From Zygnema cylindricum (taxonomy: Eukaryota; Streptophyta; Zygnematophyceae; Zygnematales; Zygnemataceae): a stretch of 64,000 nt of DNA. The position numbers and the translations under genes were made by a program. Below are positions 57,801 to 64,000 of this stretch, one piece after another. Position 1 is the first letter of the stretch; each line of letters starts with the position of its first letter. The stretch is taken from the NCBI GenBank assembly GCA_037447655.1, contig JBBHKE010000986.1, positions 198,643-262,642 on the forward strand, read 5' to 3'. Below the pieces are notes generated by a model that saw only the letters and a list, made by a program, of their open reading frames with translations, did not search any database and was not told the DNA's origin.

Positions 57801-60800
57801 TGTTTGTTACAAATATCTTTGTTAGCACAAACTCAAATTTGAGTTACAAACATGGTTAGGGGTTATATTTAACTATTTTTGTGAGCGTTAACAATATAAA
57901 GTTTTTATTACCACTATTGTTGTTAGCGCCAACACAAACTTGTGTTATCAACATGGTCGGAGTTTATTTTACCTCTTTTTGTGACTACGACTAATAAACG
58001 TTGTTTGTTACAAATATCTTTGTTAGCGCAAACTCAAATTTGTGTTAGATACATAGTTTAGGGTTTATTTTTATTTTTTTTTGTGAGCGTTAAAAATATA
58101 AAGTGTTTGTTACCACTGTTGTTGTTAGCGCAAACACAAACTTGTATTATAAACATTGTTCGGAGTTTATTTTACCTCTTTTTGTGATCATGAACAATAA
58201 ACGTTGTTTGTTACAAATATCTTTGTTAGGGCAAACTCAAATTTGTGTTAGAAACATGGTTTAGGATTTTTGTTTACTAATTTTGTGAACATTAACAATA
58301 TAAAGTGTTTTGCTACCACCATTGTTGTTAGTGAAACACAAAATTGCATTATAAACATGGTTCGGAGTTTATTTTACCTCTTTTTATGACTGCAAGAAAT
58401 AAACGTTGTTTGTTACAAATATCTTTGTTAGCGCTATCTCAAATTTGTGTATTAACATGGTTTAAGGTTTTTTTTAACTATTTTTGTGAGCGTTTAAAAT
58501 ATAAATTGTTTGTTACCACTATTGTTGTTAGCGCAAACACAAACTTGTATTTTAAACATTGTTCAGAGTTTATTTTACCTCTTTTTGTGATCATGAACAA
58601 TAAACGTTGTTTGTTACAAATATCTTTGTGAGGGCAAACTCAAATTTGTGTTAGAAACATGGTTTAGGATTTTTGTTTACTATTTTTGTGAGCATGAACA
58701 ATATAAAGTGTTTTGCTACCACCATTGTTGTTAGTGAAACACAAACTTGCATTATAAACATGGTTTCGGGTTTATTTTACCTCTTTTTGTGACCGCAAGA
58801 AATAAACGTTGTTTGTTACAAATATCTTTGTTAGCGCTATCTCAAATTTGTGTTATTAACATGGTTTAGGGTTTTTTTAAACTATTTTTGTGAGCATTCA
58901 CAATATTAAATGTTTGATAGCACTTTTGTTGTTAGCACAAACATAAACTTGTGTTATAAACATGGTTCGGAGTTAATTTTATCTCTTTTAGTGACCGCCA
59001 ACAATAAACGTTGTTTGTTACAAATATGTTGGTTAGCACAAACTCAAATTTGTGTTACAAACATGGTTTAGGGTTATTTTTAACTATTTTTGTGAGCGTT
59101 AACAATATAAAGTGTTTATTACCACTATTGTTGTTAGCGCCAACACAAACTTGTGTTATCAACATAGTCGGAGTTTATTTTACCTCTTTTTTTGACCGCG
59201 AATAATAAACGTTGTTTGTCACAAATATCTTTGTCAGCACAAACTCAAATTTGTGTTAGATACATAGTTTAGGGTTTATTTTTTTTATTTTTGTGAGCGT
59301 TAAAATATAAAGTGCGTGTTACCACTATTGTTGTTAGCGCAAACACAAACTTGTATTATAAACATTGTTCAGAGTTTATTTTACCTCTTTTTGTGACCGC
59401 GAACAATAAACGTTGTTTGTTACAAATATCTTTGTTAGAGCAAACTCAAATTTGTGTTAGAAACATGGTTTAGGGTTTTTTTTACTAATTTTTTGAGTGT
59501 TAACAATATAAAGTGTTTGTTACCACTATTGTTTTTCGCGCAAACACAAACTTGTGTTAAAAAACATGGTTTGGAGTCTATTTTACCTCTTTTTGTGACC
59601 ACGAACAATAAACGTTGTTTGTTACAAATATCTTTGTTAGCTCAAACTCAAATTTGTGTTAGAAGCATGGTTTAGGGTTTTTTTTAACTATTTTTGTTAG
59701 CGTTAACAATATAAAGTGTTTCTTACCACTATTTCTGTTAGCACAAACACAAACTTATGTTATAAACATGGTTCGGAGTTTATTTTACCCCTTTTTGTGA
59801 CCGCGAATGATAAACGTTGTTTGTTACAAATTTCTTTGTTAGAGCAAACTCAAATTTTTGTTAGAAACATTGTTTAGGATTTTTTTTACTAATTTTTTGA
59901 GCGTTAACAATATAAAGTGTTTGTTACCACTATTGTTGTTCGCGCAAACACAAACTTGTGTTAAAAAACATGGTTCGGAGTCTATTTTACCTCTTTTTGT
60001 GACCACGAACAATAAACGTTGTTTGTAACAAATATCTTTGTTAGAGCACACTCAAATTTGTGTTAGAAACATGGTTTAGGGTTTTTTTTAACTATTTTTA
60101 TGAGCGTTAACATATAAAGTGTTTGTTACCACTATTGTTGTAAGCGCAAACACAAAAGTGTGATATCAACATGGTTTGGAGTTTATTTTACCTCTTTTTG
60201 TGATCGCGAACGATAAACGTTGTTTGTTACAAATATCTTTGTTAGAGCAAACTCAATTTTGTGTAAGAAACATGGTTTAGGGTTTTTTTTAACAATTTTT
60301 GTGAGCGTTAACAATATAAAGTGTTTGTTACCACTATTGTTGTTAGCGCAATCACAAACTTGTGTTAAAAAACATGGTTCGGAGTTTATTTTACCTCTTT
60401 TTGTGACCGCGAACAATAAACGTTGTTTGTTACAAATATCTTTGTTAGCTCAAACTCAAATTTGTGTGAGAAGCATGGTTTAAGGTTTTTTTTAAATATT
60501 TTTGTGAGCATTAACAATATAAAGTGTTTGTTACCACTATTGATGTTAGCGCAAACACAAACTTGTGTTATAAACGTGGTTCGGAGTTTATTTTACCTCT
60601 TTTTGTGACCGCCAACAATAAACGTTGTTTGTTACAAGTATCTTTGTAAGAGCAAACTCAAATTTGTGTTAGGAACATGGTTTAGGGTTTTTTTTAAATA
60701 TTTTTATGAGCGTTAACAATATAAAGTTCTTGTTACAACTATTATTGTTAGCGCAAACACAAACTTGTGATATCAACATAATTCGGAGTTCATTATACCT

Positions 60801-63800
60801 CTTTTTGTGACCGCGAACGATAAACGTTGTTTGTTACAAATATATTTGTTAGAGCAAACTCAAATTTGTTTTAGAAACATGGTTTAGGGCTTTTTTTAAC
60901 TATTTTTGTGAGCGTTAACAATATAAAGTTTTTTTTACCACTATTGTTCTAAGCGCAAACATAAACTTGTGTTACAAACATTGTCCAAAGTTAATTTTAC
61001 CTCTTTTTGTGACCGGGAACAATAAACGTTGTTTGTTACAAATTTTTCTGTTAGAGCAAACTCAAATTTTTGTTCGAAAAATTGTTTAGGATTTTTTTTA
61101 ACTATTTTTGTGAGCGTTAACAATATAAAGTGTTTATTACCACTATTTCTGTTAGCGCAAACAGAAACTTATGTTATAAACATGGTTCTGAGTTTATTTT
61201 ACCCCTTTTTGTGACCGCGAACGATAAATGTTGTTTGTTACAAATATCTTTGTTAGAGCAAACTCAAATTTGTATTAGAAACATTGTTTAGGGTTTTTTT
61301 TAACTATTTCTATGAGCGTTAACAATATAAAGTGTTTGTTACCACTATTGTTGTTAGTGCAAACACAAACTTGTGTTATCAACATGGTTCGGAGTCAATT
61401 TTACCCCTTTTTCTGACCGCGAACAATAAACGTTGTTTGTAACAAATATCTTTGTTAGAGCAAACTCAAATTTGTGTTAGAAACATGGTTTAGGGTTTTT
61501 TTTAAAAAATTTTATGAGCGTTAACATATAAAGTGTTTGTTACCACTATTGTTGTAAGCGCAAACACAAACTTGGGTTGTAAAGTTTGTCCAAAGTTAAT
61601 TTTACCTCTTTTTGTGACCGGGAACAATAAACGTTGTTTGTTACAAATATCTTTGTTAGCTCAAACTCAAATTTGTGTTAGAAGCATGTTTAGGGTATTT
61701 TTTAACTATTTTTGTGAGCGTTAACAATATAAAGTGTTTGTTACCACTGTTGTTGTTAGCGCAAAAACAAACTTATGTTATAAATATGGTAGAGAGTGTA
61801 TTTTACCTCTTTTTGTGACATCGAACAATAAACGTTGTTTGTCACAAATATCATTGTTAGCGCAATCTCAAATTTGTGTTAGAAACATGGTTTAGGGTTT
61901 TTTTTAACTATTTTTGTGAGTGTTAACAATATAACGTGTTTGTTACCACTATTGTTGTTAGCGCAATCACAAACTTGTGTTAAAAAACATGGTTCGGAGT
62001 TAATTTTACCTCTTTTTGTGACAGGGAACAATAAACGTTGTTTGTTAAAAAAATCTTTGTTAGCACAATCTCAAATTTGTGTAAGAAAACATAGTTTAGG
62101 GTTTTTTAACTATTGTTTTGAGCATTAACAATATAAAGTCTTTGTTACCACTATTGTTGTTAGCGCAAACACAAACTTGTGTTATAAACATGGTTCGGAG
62201 TTTATTTTACCTCTTTTTATGACTGTGAACAATAACTTTGTATGTTATGAATATCTTTGTTAGCACAAACTCAATTTTTTGTTAGAAACATGGTTTAGGG
62301 TTTTTTTGAGCTATTTTAGTGAGCGTTAACAATGTAAAGTGTTTGTTACCACTATTGTTATTAGCACAAAGATAAAATTGTGTAATAAACATGGTTCAAA
62401 GTTTTGTTTACCTCTTTTTGTGACCTTGAACAATAAACGTTGTTTGCTACATATATATTTGTTATTGCAAACTAAAATTTGTGTTAGAAACATGGTTTAG
62501 GGTTTTTTTTAACTATTTTTGTGAGCGTTAACAATATAAGGTGTTTGTTACCACTATTCTTATAAGCGCAAACACAAACTTATGTTATAAACATGGTTTG
62601 GAGTTTATTTTACCTCTTTTTGTGACCGCGAACAATAAACTTTGTTTGTTACATATATCTTTGTTAGCATAAACTCAAATGTGTGTTAGAAACATGGTTA
62701 AGGGGTTTTTTCTATTATTTTTGTCAGCGTTAACAATATTAAGTGTTTGTTACCACTATTGTTATTAGCGCAAACACAAACTTGTGTTAAAAACATGGTT
62801 AGGAGTTTATTTTACCTCTTTTTGTGACGGCTAACAATAAAAGTTGTTTGTTACAAATATCTTTGTTAGCGCAAACTCAAATTTATGTTAAAATCATGGT
62901 TTAGGGTTTTTAAACTATTTTTGTGAGCGTTAACAATATAAAGTGTTTGTTACCACTATTATTGTTAGCGCAAATACAAACTTGTGTTATAAACATTGTT
63001 CGGTGTTATTTTACCTCTTTTTGTAACCGCAAACAAAAAACGTTGTTTCTTACAAATATCTTTGTTAGCGCAAACTCAAATTTTTGTTAGAAACATGGTT
63101 TAGGGTTTTTTCTGAGCTATTTTAGTGAGCGTTATCAATGTAAAGTGTTTGTTACCACTATTGTTGTTAGCACAAACACAAACTTGTGTTATAAACATGG
63201 TTCGGAGTTTATTTTACTTCTTTTTTTGACCGTGAACAATAACTTTGTATGTTATGAATATCTTTTTAGGGCAACCTCAAATTTGTGTTAGAAACATGGT
63301 TTAAGATTTTTTTTTAAATGTTTTTGAGCGTTAACAATGTAAAGTGTTTTATAGTACTATTATTTTTAGCGCAAAAACAAACTTGTGTTACAAACATGGT
63401 TCGGTGTTTATTTTACCTCTTTTTGTGACCGCAAACAATAAACGTTGTTTATACAATTATCTTTGTTAGCAAAAACTCAAATTTGTGTTAGAAACATTGT
63501 TTAGGGTTTATTTTTAACTATTTTTGTGAGCGTTAACAATATATAGTCTTTGTAACCTCTATTGTTGTAAGCGCTAACACAAACTTGGGCTATCAACATG
63601 GTTCGGAGTTTATTTTACCTCTTTTTGTCACGTGAGTAATAAACGTTGTTTGTTACAAATATCTTTGTTAGCGCAAACTCAAATTTGTGTTGGAAACATG
63701 GTTCACGGTTTTTTTTAACTGTTTTTGTGAGCATTAACAATATAAAGTGTTTGTTACCACTATTGTTGTTAGCGCAAACACAAACTTGTATTATAAACAT

Positions 63801-64000
63801 GGTTTGGAGTTTATTTTACCTTTTTTTTGTGACCGCAAACAATATACCTTTTTTGTTACAAATATCTTTGTTAGCGCAATCTCAAATTTGTGTAAAAAAC
63901 ATAGTTTATGGTTATTTTTAACTATTTTATTGAGCATTAACAATATAAAGTGTTTGTTACCACTATTGTTGTTAGCGCAAACACAAACTTGTGTTATAAA

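Larger units (their letters stand above)
36030..64000. repeat. Satellite B array (202-bp monomer made of two 101-bp halves), continues past the window
   Basis: Monomers repeat every 201-203 bases. GTTAG occurs at 60444, 60545 and, as GTAAG, at 60646, showing the 101-base half period. Half 1 has GTTAGCGCAAACTC, AACATGGTTTAGGG, a T-run and GAGCGTTAACAATATAAAG. Half 2 has GTTAGCGCAAACAC, AACATGGTTCGGAG, TTTTACCTCTTTTTGTGACC and AACAATAAACGTTG. About 138 monomers fit in 28 kb. Short frames of 60-105 codons recur at the same phase because the monomer happens to lack stops there; they are not genes. No other insert is seen. Confidence 0.96.

Noticed and set aside
37787-63921. Dozens of 60-105-codon frames with recurring residues such as LLLLAQTQ and NNKRCLLQISLLAQTQICV
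   Set aside because: They are the same phase of the 202-bp satellite read repeatedly. The unit length is not constant in codons, the frames start and stop by chance mutation, and both strands give such frames.

Overview
The window is eukaryotic repeat DNA with no host gene that I can support. It consists of nested Ty1/copia LTR retrotransposons (1-15482), two satellite families (15483-64000), one assembly gap (12701-13531), and one young copia element inserted inside the first satellite. The organism cannot be named from this. Two satellites in long arrays with higher-order duplications suggest a centromeric, pericentromeric or subtelomeric heterochromatin block. The copia elements are of the kind primed by an internal part of initiator tRNA-Met.

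Region 1 (1-12700) is a graveyard of one LTR family (LTRs 1.06-1.18 kb). The best preserved member, 4632-8989, has two 1183-bp LTRs, a TATATAA-type promoter, a PBS, a PPT and a perfect TATGT target duplication. It encodes only Gag, followed in frame by a decayed scrap of RT/RNase H, so it looks like a non-autonomous gag-only element. Around it lie broken older copies: 'E2' (LTR 2166-3226, RT/RNase H 3227-4479, opposite LTR 9879-10940), 'E3' (an LTR inserted into the RT of E2: 1-685 and 4480-4626 plus 8995-9415), and host element 'H' (1940-2165 and 9421-9878). Matching target duplications show that these pieces were once contiguous and were later permuted and partly inverted.

Region 2 (13532-15482) is the 3' end of a second copia family on the minus strand, cut off exactly where satellite A starts. 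Satellite A (about 40-bp monomer, GTTAGCGCTAAC palindrome) fills 15483-24395 and 30943-36029. It is split by a 6547-bp copia element of the second family (24396-30942), with 902-bp LTRs that are nearly identical and an AGCTC target duplication. Its gag-protease part is open. Its pol is broken by a 409-bp tandem duplication in integrase and five in-frame stops.

Region 3 (36030-64000, running off the end) is satellite B, a 202-bp monomer made of two diverged 101-bp halves, with several blocks of 2-7 monomers duplicated locally or over 5-11 kb. Satellites A and B share the core box TTGTTAGCGC. In both copia families the gag start codon lies inside the LTR, and the tRNA primer-binding site is read in frame as Gln-Val-Met-Gly, so the same bases serve as coding sequence and primer site.
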